The notes beneath the pieces are model-generated. The model saw nothing but the letters and a program-made list of their open reading frames with translations, was not told the DNA's origin and made no database searches. DNA of 64,000 nt. Source: Siphonodentalium dalli. Lineage: Eukaryota > Mollusca > Scaphopoda > Gadilida > Siphonodentaliidae. The position numbers were made by a program, and so were the translations under genes. The stretch lies in assembly GCA_032622095.1 (NCBI GenBank), contig CP136063.1:28958987-29022986 (forward strand), written 5' to 3'. This document shows, one piece after another, positions 33,603 to 45,185 of this stretch (its first letter is position 1; every line of letters begins with the position of its first letter).

Positions 33603-33699
33603 TCCTAGACATTTTGATGTGCATCAGCTTGCCCTGGAAAAAAACATAAAACAGTCACCTCAGATTTTAAACCGAGAAGCCAATATTGACATTGTATCA

Positions 33700-34435
33700 A
33701 ATTTCGAAAGGAATCTCGATCCGCCAGCGTTGAAACGAATCTCGATCCGCCAGTGTAGAAAGTACATGAATCTCGATCCGCCAGTGTTGAAAGTACGTGC
33801 AGGTCTAGGAACTCACTCCCAATGTAATTCCTATAAGGTGTCTGTAAATTTCAGTGCAAGTATTTAAGATGACAAGCATGTGTAATGCTCCAGATGTAAA
33901 AGCAATATATATACAGTCTTTTAAATTAGGAGAAATGTCCCATGGTAAATTATATTTTCAAACATTTTCCATCCAGAGCTACCCATTTCTGACTTTGCAA
34001 CTCAATGCGCAAAGGTTGGAGACTATTTCGGACCCAAAATGTTCCACCCAGCTGGCCACTTGAGAATTTGGACTCATTAGGGCCATTTTCCGCTAATTTT
34101 TTAGTATTTGCCTAATTTTGAGGCATTTCAAACTTTTCGACCCAAATTTTTTCGCCCCATTTTGTTTGTTATTTTTTACTTAGTATGTTCACGTGGTCAT
34201 TTTCCCCCAAAAAATCGGACCGAGCACAGGTTGGACACTTTATGGACCACTTTTACGAACTCGACCCAAAAAAAATTCGACCCAAAATGTTCCCTTTATT
34301 AATCAATTGTGATTCTTATTGCAGACATGTATATGTATTCAAAAAGACAGGTCAATCAGATACATGCATGCTCTGGTGAATATGCAACAAATCATCTGAA
34401 ACTAACTGAATCAATCCATCCAACTTCATCCCAGA
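33700..34435. other. No gene; short repeat
   Basis: Three copies of GAATCTCGATCCGCCAGYGT lie at 33,712-33,795. The remainder, including TTTTCGACCCAAA-type repeats (34,130-34,290), shows no coding support. Confidence 0.5.
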
Positions 34436-34907
34436 TTAACCCTTTACCCAACAGAACGGCCCTGTGCCAATGCATTCTCTTATATATGTGAGTCGACCAT
34501 AGGTCGCCTCGCATATATAAGAGAATGCATTGGCTTAACACATATTAAAAATGATAAAATTGTCAAAGAATGTAGAAAAATATTATAAAAATTGTTAAAA
34601 AAAATGTAAGAAAAAATTATAAAATTGTTAAAGAATGTAAGGAAATGGTAAAAAGTGTTAAAAAAAAGATTTTTTTTAGGCCAATGCATTCTCTTGTACA
34701 TGTATATGCGAGGCGACCTATGGTCCACTCGCATATATAAGAGAATGCATTGGCACAGGGCTTAACTGTAATGATTACAATGTGGTCAATGAACCGGTTC
34801 CAATGATATCCATATTTGTTTGGTGTTATTGAGACAGACCGAAGATATTTTAAGCTGTTGAAGCTTTATTTGGGCGTTTTTGGCCGTTTTGTTGGGTAAA
34901 GGGTTAA
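34436..34907. mobile_element. TTAACCCTTTACCC MITE (copy 3)
   Basis: The same family and orientation as 23,700-24,100: TTAA borders, a TTAACCCTTTACCCAACAGA end and its inverse, two palindromes (about 34,466-34,534 and 34,680-34,753) and the 130-bp side segment. The A/T-rich core is longer because of an extra internal GTAAGAAAAAATTATAAAAT-type repeat. Confidence 0.8.
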
Positions 34908-35125
34908 CAAGTTAATAGAATCCAACACTAGGTTTATTTATTAGGGTGTTGAGTCTCTGGTTCCATCCTTCATTGTGGTCGTTGTTCGCACATGGGTATA
35001 AAACACAGACCGATCGGAAACGTTGTGCCGAGTCCTGAGTCCTGTTAGGTCATGAACAGTCGACGATGAGCATTTTATGTTGTTGAATGTCGTAATACAT
35101 TCGGTGGGCAAGAAGGGCAGACACA
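34908..35125. other. No gene recognised
   Basis: Unique DNA between the MITE and block M. Confidence 0.4.
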
Positions 35126-36138
35126 TCAGGCTCCTTGCGTATTTATAATTATTGGCTCGTTTCCTGTACGTTGGAGCAAGTCCATAATCGGAAATTGGTC
35201 GCCACACAGCCTAAGTCTAGTGAAACGCACATCCCTGTAATATGACATCTGGGAAAACGGTTCAAAAAGATTGCAATCCACTACTGTCTTTTTCATAGAA
35301 ACACGTAGAAGGTTGTCCTTGAGATGTTGCAGCACACTCGTGTAATCATCTTTGTGTTTGCCTGACATGAATACGAATGCCAGCAGCACTTGCTTGATGG
35401 TATCGCCCTGTTTTAAGAATCCATGTATAACCCACAACTGTTTGAACGGAATCGTGATGGCTTTGAGCGTTGCGTCGAAGAACCATGTCGTTGTAGTAGA
35501 TAACAGCATTGCCATGTATAAGGTGTAGAATATAATATGCCACCATGGCCCAACAATCGCATCATCTTGGAGAAATCCGTCTGGAATGTTATCGTCATGA
35601 TCTGGTGGTTGGTTCTCCTCGCGAATCCTTTTTGCCATCCTTGCATACGAATCCTTTTTGCCATCCTTGCATACGAATCCTTTTTGCCATCCTTGCATAC
35701 GAATCCTTTTTGCCATCCTTGCATACGAATCCTTTTTGCCATCCTTGCATACGAATCCTTTTTGCCATCCTTGCATACGAATCCTTTTTGCCATCCTTGC
35801 ATACGAATCCTTTTTGCCATCCTTGCATACGAATCCTTTTTGCCATCCTTGCATACGAATCCTTTTTGCCATCCTTGCATACGAATCCTTTTTGCCATCC
35901 TTGCATACGAATCCTTTTTGCCATCCTTGCATACGAATCCTTTTTGCCATCCTTGCATACGAATCCTTTTTGCCATCCTTGCATACGAATCCTTTTTGCC
36001 ATCCTTGCATACGAATCCAGTTTTGGGAGCATTCCTACTGCTGATCCTGATTCTCACGGCGCTTGTGGTATTGAATAGTTTTGGCCATTTCCTCTGCAAT
36101 CTGTACCATTGTCATGGATGTATTCGCTCGAAGTGCCT
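35126..36138 (-). pseudogene. FLYWCH/MULE-type transposase remnant, block M copy 1
   Basis: On the minus strand, MTMVQIAEEMAKTIQYHKRR (near 36,110-36,050) is followed by the minisatellite. Then come ENQPPD, WWFFDATLKAI-like (here TTTTWFFDATLKAI), PFKQLWVIHGFLK, LLAFVFMSGKHKDDYTSVLQ and HLKDNLL. This matches the MULE transposase core, in which the Asp of FFDAT is the first catalytic residue and IPFKQLWVIH/FVFMSGK are family signatures. Only the first part of the catalytic domain is left, with no later Asp or Glu. The remnant is repeated at 61,579-62,340 with few changes. Confidence 0.72.
35623..36012. repeat. 26-bp minisatellite, 15 copies
   Basis: Fifteen almost identical units GAATCCTTTTTGCCATCCTT + GCATAC (15 x 26 = 390 bp). 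The paralog at 62,065-62,168 has only four. As 26 is not a multiple of three and the unit lacks stops in any frame, all six frames are open. The minus-strand frames therefore encode the same 26-residue period (containing KDGKKDSYARM). It lies within the MULE remnant. The apparent proteins are by-products. Confidence 0.95.
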
Positions 36139-36343
36139 TTAACCCTTTGAGTGCCAGGGGCCGATCTCATCGGCCCTAAACCTACAAAATAAGTATGTTA
36201 AAGAATATAAGAATAAATTATTAAAATTGTAAAAAAAAATAAAAAAAATTGTAAAGCCAATGCATTCTCTTATATATAAGAGAATGCATTGGCACAGGGT
36301 ATATGGGTTGATACAAAAATCGACCTGGCACTCAAAGGGTTAA
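36139..36343. mobile_element. TTAACCCTTTGAGTGCC MITE with shortened palindrome
   Basis: TTAA borders, ends TTAACCCTTTGAGTGCCAGG and the inverse CCTGGCACTCAAAGGGTTAA. Contains CCGATCTCATCGGCC and a perfect 38-bp palindrome (36,255-36,292). Its counterpart in block M copy 2 (62,361-62,595) has the full 69-bp version, so this copy lost the centre. Confidence 0.85.
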
Positions 36344-37395
36344 TCTGTGGTATGCTATTACTTGCATGTCTTTTAGTACTTTAGTTGCACTTTCAGTTCA
36401 ATATTTTAATTGCAGTCTTATTACCTCAGCTTCATACTTTGATACACCTTAATGAGAATGAAAGCATTAATTAGACGTCTTACACAAATGATTTAATGTC
36501 GACAATTTTCTTACTGACTTGGACAACACAATCGGAATTAATAGAAAAGACATCAGAATGTCCTCCAATAGTTAATATCATATTTCAATCTTCATAAAAA
36601 AAACCCACAAAATTACCCCCACAGCGGCTGTAATTCGGTAAAAAGCTGTTGTTTTCATATCTTGCAAGACTTTATATGAACTTTCAGTTGAGTACTTCAA
36701 CTGAAGCCTGATCGCTTTGGGCCAATCCTCTGCTATTTGCGACATGGTCATGAGAGGATTATCTCTGAGGGCTTCCAATCGGTAAGAAGCTGTTATTTTC
36801 ATGTCTTTTAAGACTTTATAAGAGCTTTCAGTTGAGTACAGTACTTCAACTGAAGCCTGATCGCTTTGGGCCAATCCTCTGCTACTTGCGACATGGTCAT
36901 GAGAGGATTATCTCTGAGGGCTTCCAATCGGTAAGAAGCTGTTATTTTCATGTCTTTTAAGACTTTATAAGAACTTTCAGTTGAGTACTTCAGCTTCAGC
37001 TTCATGCTTTGATACACCTTAATGAGAATGAAAGTATTAATTAGACGTCTTACACAAATGATTTAATGTTGACAAGTTTCTTAACGACGGGCAACAAAAT
37101 CGGAATTGATAGAAAAGACCTGGGAAACAACCAAATTACACAGAATGTCCTCCAATGGTTAATGCCATATTTTAATCTACAAAAATGATCACAAAACTAT
37201 CCCCACAGTGGTTGTAAATTTTCCTCAATTTCCAGTGCAATTTCTACAACATATTTGATTTTTATGAATAATTGAAAACATTTATCCAGTATATGTACAT
37301 AATATTGCATATATTATTATACAGGCACGGGGGCGGAAACACCAGTGGCATTAAGTGAGTTAAAGTTGTAGTCCGGGTTCTGCACCGCAGATGTA
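36344..37395 (-). pseudogene. Block M copy 1, N-terminal MULE region with duplications
   Basis: Minus-strand peptides repeat the order KYSTESSYKVLKDMKITASY, RLEALRDNPLMTMSQ[IV]AEDWPKAI. This fits the segment just before the MULE catalytic core (compare MTMVQIAEEMAKTI at 36,100). A unit of about 160 bp is present twice (about 36,625-36,943). Copy 2 instead has three tandem copies of a 77-bp unit. These are internal duplications in a dead gene. The end of block M is near 37,395 (matches 63,638). Confidence 0.55.
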
Positions 37396-39690
37396 CTGTT
37401 TTTCTCAAAGCTTGATGCCAAAACCTCAGGCTGTTGATCACTCATAATGAATGAATGCACAGTAATAATCAGGAGGGTCAATTAACAAAGAGATACTATG
37501 GGTGAGCAGTTCACAATGGGGAAGTCACTGAACGATTATTATCCAATCTGCCACATATGAGTCCACAATATTATGCAGTGAATGGCCGAGAATTATATTT
37601 ACATCGAGAATACATTTGATATAGTTAATGAAAAGATTTCACCAGTGTCCATTGGCTATCAGTCTGACAATATTTAGCTTCGCTGTAATCAATATATTTA
37701 CATACTAAGTGTTGTCATCATTAAATCCAGCATTCTGATCGGTCAGCGCCCACGTGGCTAGTTGCAGTTATTTCTCGGTGAATGTGCAACAGCTAATAAC
37801 TCCAAGCTCATAACAACATCGATACGTCATTTGGGTTTGGAAAGACGAACGCGTAATGTTTTGGGCGCATTTGGATTCGCGCAGGATTGACTTAATAAAT
37901 CATCGGGTTTCAATTGTTCCTGTTAACTTTTGCCAAGGGTGCTGTGGGATATTTTGGGCTGGTTTTGTCACGATACACTTTTCGATTTAATACATTTACA
38001 AAAGTAGCTTTTTCGCTAAATGTATATAAATATAAGGATTAACTGTCATGTTGACTGTTTTTATGGAGATTTAACCGTGAGGTAAGTGGTCATAACTTCT
38101 ATGTAACACCCTTTGGGTTTTACAAAAGTTATGACCACTTACCTCACGGTTACATCTCCATAAAAAACAGTCCACATGACAGTTAATCCTTATATGGCAG
38201 ATCATTTGATGTGCTTTATAACGCAATTTCATTTTTGTTTACCAAAATGCAATTTCGGGGGGTGGGGTGGGTATTCGATGATGCACACTATGCATGACCT
38301 AGGCTATCTCCTCTGTTCTCTATCCTTTAGCAAGAGTATAGAGATTCATAACATGACATATTGGGGGAGGGGGTCCTGTATATTGTTTATGTATACTTTT
38401 AGCATTAACAATTTAGTAGTAACTCCATACTTTTTTCATGAATCCTAATATGGTAAATAAAGAGCGTCCATACAGACCTATGGAAATATGAATGGAGAAT
38501 TCTATGCAAATCTACAGTGCAAATGTTGTAAATACGCAAAGCAATCATAACTGACAATTAAATGTGTGCATGGGTTTTTGTGTACTCTACATTAATTTTG
38601 TTTTCTGTAATTACTACTAATTAAAATACATGTTGGCTGCATTGATTATTGCGATAAGTTGAAAGTTAACCTAACTATGTTGACAGTGTCAAATTTCATG
38701 ATTGCATCATCAAGGTGAAGGTAACACAATGCGATTTATTTGTAGTATATTTCGTCATCTTTTTTCAAAAAGATGTCTTGCTAACTTTTATTTAGTTTGA
38801 TATCTCAAATGCGCTTACTTTTATCGATATTAATAGCCAGTCCATCGTTTTAAAATGATTCGACAATATTATGTCATATATGACGGGCATGATCGACTCA
38901 TCGAAATGTGCAGGGATCTATCGATCATAACTGGGTCAAGTACGAACATTAGGTGCATATGAGGTTCTCGGAGGGGTAAACATTTTTGTCAGCGCTGATT
39001 GTTTTGTTCTTGTGTGATTACTAATGTTCACATTCACTGCACATTGTCACTTAGATAGCCTCCAGGAAATTTGCCAAATTGTGATAGGAAAAATTAAAGA
39101 ATTGTCTGCGCAAAACTTGTGTTATGTTTTATTTGAATTGCTTGTGTCAGTATAGGCGGCGAGGCAAAACACGTCATTTTCAAAAATAATGTAATTTTCA
39201 AAAATATTAATTTAGCGTATTTCGATATCTGCATTTTAAAAATTACCTTTTCAATTTTACACTGACTATGATTGATAACAAATTACACTGGGAGATATTA
39301 TATTTATAATATTGGCCGTAGTTTTGAGAACAAATTTATTCTTGAATGATGAATCGAAATCCTGACAGTGTGAATTGTTTACTAGACACTGATGGCGCTA
39401 GAAATAAGCGCAAATCAGGTGGGGAACATCAGCCGAACAAAAATATAGTTCTCAAATATTGTTTAAAGAAAGCTACCTGCGATTGAAAATCAACTATTTG
39501 AAGCCACTGTGTAGTAATTATCGTAATCTTATGGCATTTATTTCACATGTTGGTAATTTATTCGATTTTTATCAAATATGTATTTTAATTTTTTTCTCAC
39601 GTTCACTTTGGACCAGTCTATTGCTAGTGTTGAAGGGATACTAACTTTATGAAACTATTCATTTTTATGTTTCCTTCAGAGCGCTTCTAG
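37396..39690. other. No gene recognised; one foldback
   Basis: AT-rich DNA with no supported coding region. The only structured item is the foldback at 38,030-38,195. Confidence 0.5.
38030..38195. mobile_element. Foldback MITE
   Basis: Arms of about 70 bp (ATATAAGGATTAACTGTCAT and inverse) pair with about three mismatches around a 28-bp loop. Non-coding. A target duplication is not evident. Confidence 0.65.
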
Positions 39691-39699
39691 GAGATATGT

Positions 39700-41065
39700 T
39701 GTATGAATAATGTGCAAAAACTCAAAATAACATGGTACAGATGATCAATATACCTATTGCAGTCTGCAGGTGTCAGCTGGTGCCAAAACTCTTTCACTGC
39801 CTGAAACAGTTCATCCCTGTTCTTCGGTTTTGCAGTTGTACGCACATGCTTTTTCATAGCTGCCCATATCAGTTCAATTGGGTTCATGTCGTGCGATTCC
39901 GGTGGAGATGGCCAGTGTCTTATATCGGCCATCCTCATATAATCTTTTGTCGAATAGCTGATTGGCTTCGGATCATTATCCTGAAACAACCGATGTCCAT
40001 CAGGGAACTGACGTTTGTAAAACGGCAAGAAATACCTCTGCAGAATTAGTTGGTAGAACAGACTGTTCATGCGTCCATTGTAAATGGCAAGATGTGTTAC
40101 TCCTCTCCTTGAAATGCCTCCCAAATGTGCACAGCATACATGTATGGGTGTTTAGGTTTTAGCATACATGTATGGATGTTTGGGTGCACTGCATACATGT
40201 ATGGGTGTTTAGGTTTTAGCATACATGTATGGATGTTTGGGTGCACTGCATACATGTATGGGTGTTTAGGTTTTAGCATACATGTATGGATGTTTGGGTG
40301 CACTGCATACATGTATGGGTGTTTAGGTTTTAGCATACATGTATGGATGTTTGGGTGCACTGCATACATGTATGGGTGTTTAGGTTTTAGCATACATGTA
40401 TGGATGTTTGGGTGCACTGCATACATGTATGGGTGTTTAGGTTTTAGCATACATGTATGGATGTTTGGGTGCACTGCATACATGTTTGGGTTTTGTGCAC
40501 AGCATACATGTATGGGTGTTTAGGTTTTAGCATACATATATGGGTGTTTAGGTATTAGCATACATGTTTGGGTTTTGGGGTGAGATGTTCTGGCCCTCCC
40601 TTTTTTCGGTAGCATCGTCCTGTTGCATTTTCAACTTTTACCTTACACTCGTCCGTGAATATGATGTTGTCGAATCGTTCGTTGTTACAGATGCAAACCT
40701 TTGCAAACTTGAATCTTTTTGGTTTGTTTGCGTGGGGAATGACCTGGTAGTATTTTGTCATCGTGTACACCCACTTCAGATGTTGCCGTTCTCCGTCTAC
40801 CACTTGTCTTGTGACCTCAATGCCATGTTTTCTGAGTTCAGCTGATAATTCCGCTGACGTCGTCCATTTGTTCTGCCGCATCATCTCTTCTATCACACTT
40901 CTTCCAATAGGTATCTGAGTACCATTGCAGAGTTCTGACAATTGTTTTCCTTGTAATAGAAATACCTTCAGCTGTTAGGTGCCATTTTATTTTGAATGTC
41001 TTCAACTTTCGCTTGTGCAGTTGTTGAATCTTGTGCCGAACTCTCATAGGAACTCTGATCCACAC
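39700..41065 (-). pseudogene. Tc1-type transposase copy A, interrupted by a minisatellite
   Basis: Minus-strand landmarks: the helix-turn-helix part ITRKTIVRTLQWYSDTYWKK (about 40,960), MMRQNKWTTSAELSAELRKH, the first catalytic Asp in NIIFTDECKV, GPEHLTPKPKH at about 40,575, and then a tandem repeat (40,130-40,560). After it come GGISRRGVTHLAIYNGRMNS, the second Asp in FQDNDPK, and the Glu in SHDMNPIELIWAAMKK. The distance from the QDND Asp to the NPIE Glu is 34 residues, as in Tc1 (DD34E). The gene is dead through frame changes and the repeat. No terminal inverted repeats were identified. Confidence 0.82.
40130..40565. repeat. 57-bp higher-order minisatellite inside the Tc1 ORF
   Basis: About six copies of a 57-bp unit made of two related halves of 28 and 29 bp (GCATACATGTATGGGTGTTT.. 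and GCATACATGTATGGATGTTT..). A 57-bp unit equals 19 codons, and the frame is open on both strands. On the minus strand it repeats KPKHPYMYAVHPNIHTCML, which resembles the transposase sequence on its two sides (KPKH..AVHIWG). The repeat therefore seems to have grown from the transposase coding sequence itself. Confidence 0.85.
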
Positions 41066-41069
41066 ATTT

Positions 41070-42245
41070 TAGATGTTGAGATAAAATTTTTGCAACAATG
41101 TATATTGTAGAGGTGCAACGATATGAAACAAGAGTTGCAGCGAACTATTTTCGATCTCAATGTGCTCAACATTTGAAGATCGATACTGGTTTTTATCAGT
41201 CCGGGAACGGGAAATGTTTGGAACTTTTCCTTGGTTAATTTTTCCATTGAGAGTGTTCGTCCCATCCATAGCTGTATGGGCTACACTCCTCTCCTTACCG
41301 GTTGGTACTTTTGCCTGAAACAGTTTATCCCTGTTGTTCGGTTTTGCAGTTGTTCGCACATGCTTTAATAGCTGCCCATATCAGTTCATGTCATGCGATT
41401 CCGGTGGAGATGGACAGTGGCTTATATCGGCCATCCTCATATAATCTTTTGTCGAATAGCTGCCCATATCAGTTCAATCGGGTTCATGTCGTGCGATTCC
41501 GGTGGAGATGGACAGTGGCTTATATCAGCCATCCTCATAAAATCTTTTGTTGAATAGCTGACGTGCTTCGGATCATTATCCTGAAACAACCGATGTCCAT
41601 CAGGGAACTGACGTTTGTAAAACGGCAAGAAATACCTCTGCAGAATTAGTTGATAAAACAGACTGTTCATGCATCCATTGAAAATGGCAAAATGCGTTAC
41701 TTCTCTCCTTGAAATGCCTCCCCAAATGTGCACAGCATATTGGTGTTTGGATTTTGGGGTCAGCTGTTCTGTCCCTCCCTTTTTTCGGTAGCATCGTCAT
41801 GTTGAATTTTCAACTTTTACCATACACTCATCCATGAATATAACGTTGTTGAATCAATCGTTGTTAACGATGCAATCCTTTGCAAACTTCAATCTTTTTG
41901 GTTTGTTTGCATGGGGAATGACCTTGTAGTATTTTGTTGTCGTGTACACCCACTTCAGATGTTGCTGTTCTGTTTATCACTTGTCTGGTGACCTCAATGC
42001 CATGTTTTCTGAGTTCAGCTGATAATTCCGCTGACGTCGTCCATTTGTTCTGCCGCATCATCTCTTTATGTCACCCTTCTTCCAACTCGTCCTATCTTGT
42101 TGTCTCGCCTAGGTCTCTTTTCATTGTAATAGAAATACCTTCAGCTTTTAGGAGACATTTTATTTCGAATGTCTTCAACTTTCGCTTGTTATTGAATCTT
42201 GTGCCGAACTCTCATAGGAACTCTGATTCCACACATTTTAGATGT
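41070..42245 (-). pseudogene. Tc1-type transposase copy B, decayed
   Basis: A second copy, upstream of A on the same strand. It keeps MMRQNKWTTSAELSAELRKH (about 42,061), a worn first-Asp region, CCAHLGRHF-like sequence instead of the minisatellite, FQDNDPKHVSYSTKD and SHDMNPIELIWAAI (about 41,480). Frame changes and stops are frequent. A stretch around 41,340-41,480 is partly duplicated (the RFRWRW/VAYI segment twice). Inactive. Confidence 0.72.
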
Positions 42246-42624
42246 TGAGATAAAAGATTTGCAAGAATGTATATTGTAGAGACGGAACAATATGAAACAA
42301 AAGTTATGATTCAGGTCTCATTATTTTTTGTTTATATACCGAGAATTTGGAACCCCAAATGGAGCCGTCTCTTATGATATAGTCAGCAGAAAATATTCAC
42401 ACACAAAAATATTACTAATTTTAAATGGCTGGATTTATAGTTACTCTACCTTAAATTGCTATGACGATGTTATTGAAAATGGATATCGTTAAGAATATGT
42501 ATGTTTATTTGTGTAGGTGAGTGTATTTAGCTCTCATTGTGACTCTAAGAACCGCGCACTATAACCTAATAATTAGAACAGACATGAGTAAAAGGCTAAA
42601 GCCATTTACTCATTTTCATTATAA
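42246..42624. other. No gene recognised
   Basis: AT-rich DNA without a supported feature. Confidence 0.5.
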
Positions 42625-42872
42625 TTAACCCTTTCAATGCCAGGGGCCGATCTCATCGGCCCTAATTTATGGTCTGTAAAATCGGCCCTAAAAAATAAAA
42701 AAATTAAAAAAAGATGAACTTACAAAATAAGTCTGTTAAAGAATATACGAAAAAAATATTAAAATTGTCAAAAATTGTAAAAAATAATAACAAATGATGA
42801 AAAATTGTTAGGCCAATGCATTCTCTTATATATGCGAGGCGACCTATTGTCGACTCGCATATATAATAGAAA
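42625..42872. mobile_element. Truncated TTAACCCTTT MITE
   Basis: The left end TTAACCCTTTCAATGCCAGG and CCGATCTCATCGGCC match the 36,139/62,361 family. The 69-bp palindrome is present but worn on its right side (42,812-42,870), after which the element is lost. The right TTAA end is missing. Confidence 0.7.
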
Positions 42873-43062
42873 ACAATTTATAGGTGTACTTTGTAGTTAC
42901 AATAACAATAACATTACCGGAACATAATAGACTATGACATCACAATACATCTATTATAGTGATGCGATCTTGACTGGGTCCGTGGTCCAGGGGTGTACTT
43001 TGTACTTTGTACATGATGATATGAATTTGGTCAGGTGCTAGAATACTCACTCTAACATCTTT

Positions 43063-43190
43063 AGTCTGAAATCTACAACATTGATCGGCGATATAAAATG
43101 TTATATATTTACCTGATGATGACTCTAGTCTGAAATCTACAATATTGATAGGCGATATAAAATGTTATATATTTACCTGATGATGACTCT
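43063..43190. repeat. 64-bp tandem duplication
   Basis: Two adjacent copies of GTCTGAAATCTACAAYATTG... ending TGATGATGACTCTA, with two differences. Confidence 0.85.
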
Positions 43191-43838
43191 AGCGGTTTAG
43201 CATTAAACTCTATGTCCTCATGAAAAGCATCATGTAGTAGATCGCTTTCACTGTTTCCACCACGTTCGACCCGATCTCTTGTTCTGTTTTTTTTATCTTT
43301 TCATATTCCGTCTTTTGCTGTGCGATTTTGGATCTAGATTTGAATTAATAGTATGCAAGTGAGCTGAATGCTTCCACTGGCGAGTGATTTGATTACATGG
43401 CGTTATAAACCGGGTGTCACTGGACCGGACCGGACCGCTTTTTGCCGCCTGTCCAATACTCTCCGGTCTGGTCCACTATTTTACTTCAGTTAAATAAACT
43501 ATCGCGAATATGATTGCATATTTGCCGTCATATCAATTGGTAAACGATGCATTGACGCATTCATGTTGTTAATATCTATTAAATGTTTGATGCCACGAAA
43601 ACAATGTATAGGTGTACTTTGTACATGTCACTTTCCTTATAATGAAAGTGCAATTGCGGACGGCCGCCTGCTTTGATGTCACTGTTTATAACAAATAGTT
43701 TCATACTCATTCAGAAATCGGTGTACCATGGCATCAACTAATCAATTTTGATAGATATCGAATGGAGTATTCTATTGTTTTTCACATTAATAATTATCGA
43801 AGAAACATGCAAACCACATTACATAGTAAAAACAATTA
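43191..43838. other. No gene recognised
   Basis: A GGACCGGACCG repeat near 43,418-43,470 and AT-rich DNA. Nothing supported as a gene. Confidence 0.45.
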
Positions 43839-43840
43839 CC

Positions 43841-44160
43841 ATCTCCAGTAATTTGGTTTTTTTTGAAAGTTGAAACCTCTCTTTAATTTCATCACTGCCA
43901 TTGTATTCAAGATGATTTTGGAAAGTCAATCCCAATTTAGTGGATGCATTTATCTGACACTGTTTAGTCAGTGGAGCATATTGTATACTATCTTGTCTTG
44001 AGTAATCCGTTATTATTACATCATTGCTAACATCATCAATTATCTCAATATCAAGAGCAGTTAGTTCTACGTGTGTATGACTCATCCGACCCATTGATGA
44101 GAGCAACATTGTCAAATGGTCTAACACCGAGTGAAAATCCCTGAACTTTAACAAAACACC
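43841..44160 (-). CDS. Exon-like ORF, unknown protein
   Basis: An open stretch of about 105 codons with normal-looking composition, including KFRDFHSVLDHLTMLLSSMG, HTHVELTALDIEIIDDVSND and FQNHLEYNGSDEIKERFQLS. On the minus strand it ends GGAGATG|GTAATT, a plausible 5' splice site. Upstream near 44,148 a T-rich stretch ending AAAGTTCAG could be a 3' splice site. No family is recognised and no further exons were found. It could be an internal exon of a host gene or of a large transposon. Confidence 0.3.
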
Positions 44161-44555
44161 ATCAGTTAATAAACCAAGATGGTTTCTACAATGAGAGTCA
44201 TAGAAGAAAAAATTTCATGCTGATTTTCCGACTAACAGTATAGTAATTGAATGTTAAAAAACTATCACTCTGTTGGAATATCAATTCCAATGCATCATAT
44301 ATTGGTACAAGGCCCAATGTATATTCTTCCTCATCAGTAGAAAGTGCTGCAGCTTGAAAAGGCATGTGGATGTTAATTCTACACTCGTTATTAAGAACTT
44401 TTTATCTCCTGGGTAGCTCTTGACCATCAAGAAAACGTGGATTTATTTCCAAACATTTCCCGATTTTAAGTAGCATTAGGATTCCTCAACCTACATTACA
44501 ATTCTGTTCCTTCCTGGGTAATGATGTCCATATCTGTTGCTTCCCATGTCATGAT
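44161..44555. other. No gene recognised
   Basis: AT-rich DNA without supported features. Confidence 0.45.
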
Positions 44556-44559
44556 AACT

Positions 44560-45185
44560 TTTGTTAGAGTGAACCAAATTTAATAAAATTTGGTATGTGG
44601 GTTTATTAGCCGAAAAGTAAGTTCAAGTTCGAATTTGGGTTCCGCCTGCCAATTTTCACCGGGGTTATGCCCCTTATTTGACGTTTTTTGACTTAGAAAA
44701 TCCTTGAAATTTGTTGTCCAGATGACAACTTTAGTATAGTTTATCGGAATGAATCCAAATTTGGTATATTACTTTCTCCCACCAAAACACAGGTCAAGTT
44801 CGAACTTGGGTTCTGTCGGACCATTTTTGGCAGAGTTATGCCCCTTTTTCGACTCAGAAAATTCAGTTTTTCTTATGTTTTTTGGTTTCCGGATGATAAC
44901 TCGATTTTGGAATGTTTATACGCAAAACCCGTATGATAACTTTAGTTAGAGTGAACCGATTTCAATCAAATTTGGTATGTGGGTTTATTAGGAGAAAAGA
45001 CAGCTCAAGTTCGAATTTGGGTTCCGTCCGCCAATTTTCACCGTAGTTATGCCCCTTATTTGACGTAAATCGGATTCAATGATAATTTGGTACATTGTAT
45101 ATTACTTTCTCCCACCAAAACACAGGTCAAGTTCAAATTTGAGTTCCGTCCGTCAATTTTTACCAGAGTTATGCCCCTTTTTTTC
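44560..45185. repeat. Tandem repeat, about 165 bp, four copies
   Basis: Four diverged units around TTTGGTATRTGGGTTTATTA or its variant, CAAGTTCGAATTTGGGTTCC and AGTTATGCCCCTT. A looser relative lies at 8,470-8,580. Non-coding. Confidence 0.7.

Noticed and set aside
35545-36142. Long overlapping open frames encoding repeats such as KDGKKDSYARM or LPSLHTNPFCHP
   Set aside because: They exist in all frames because the 26-bp unit has no stops; they are minisatellite by-products and not antifreeze-like or structural proteins.
40125-40523. Plus-strand 132-codon frame with MYGCLGFSIHVWMFG repeats
   Set aside because: Antisense reading of the 57-bp repeat in the Tc1 relic; no start context or homology.
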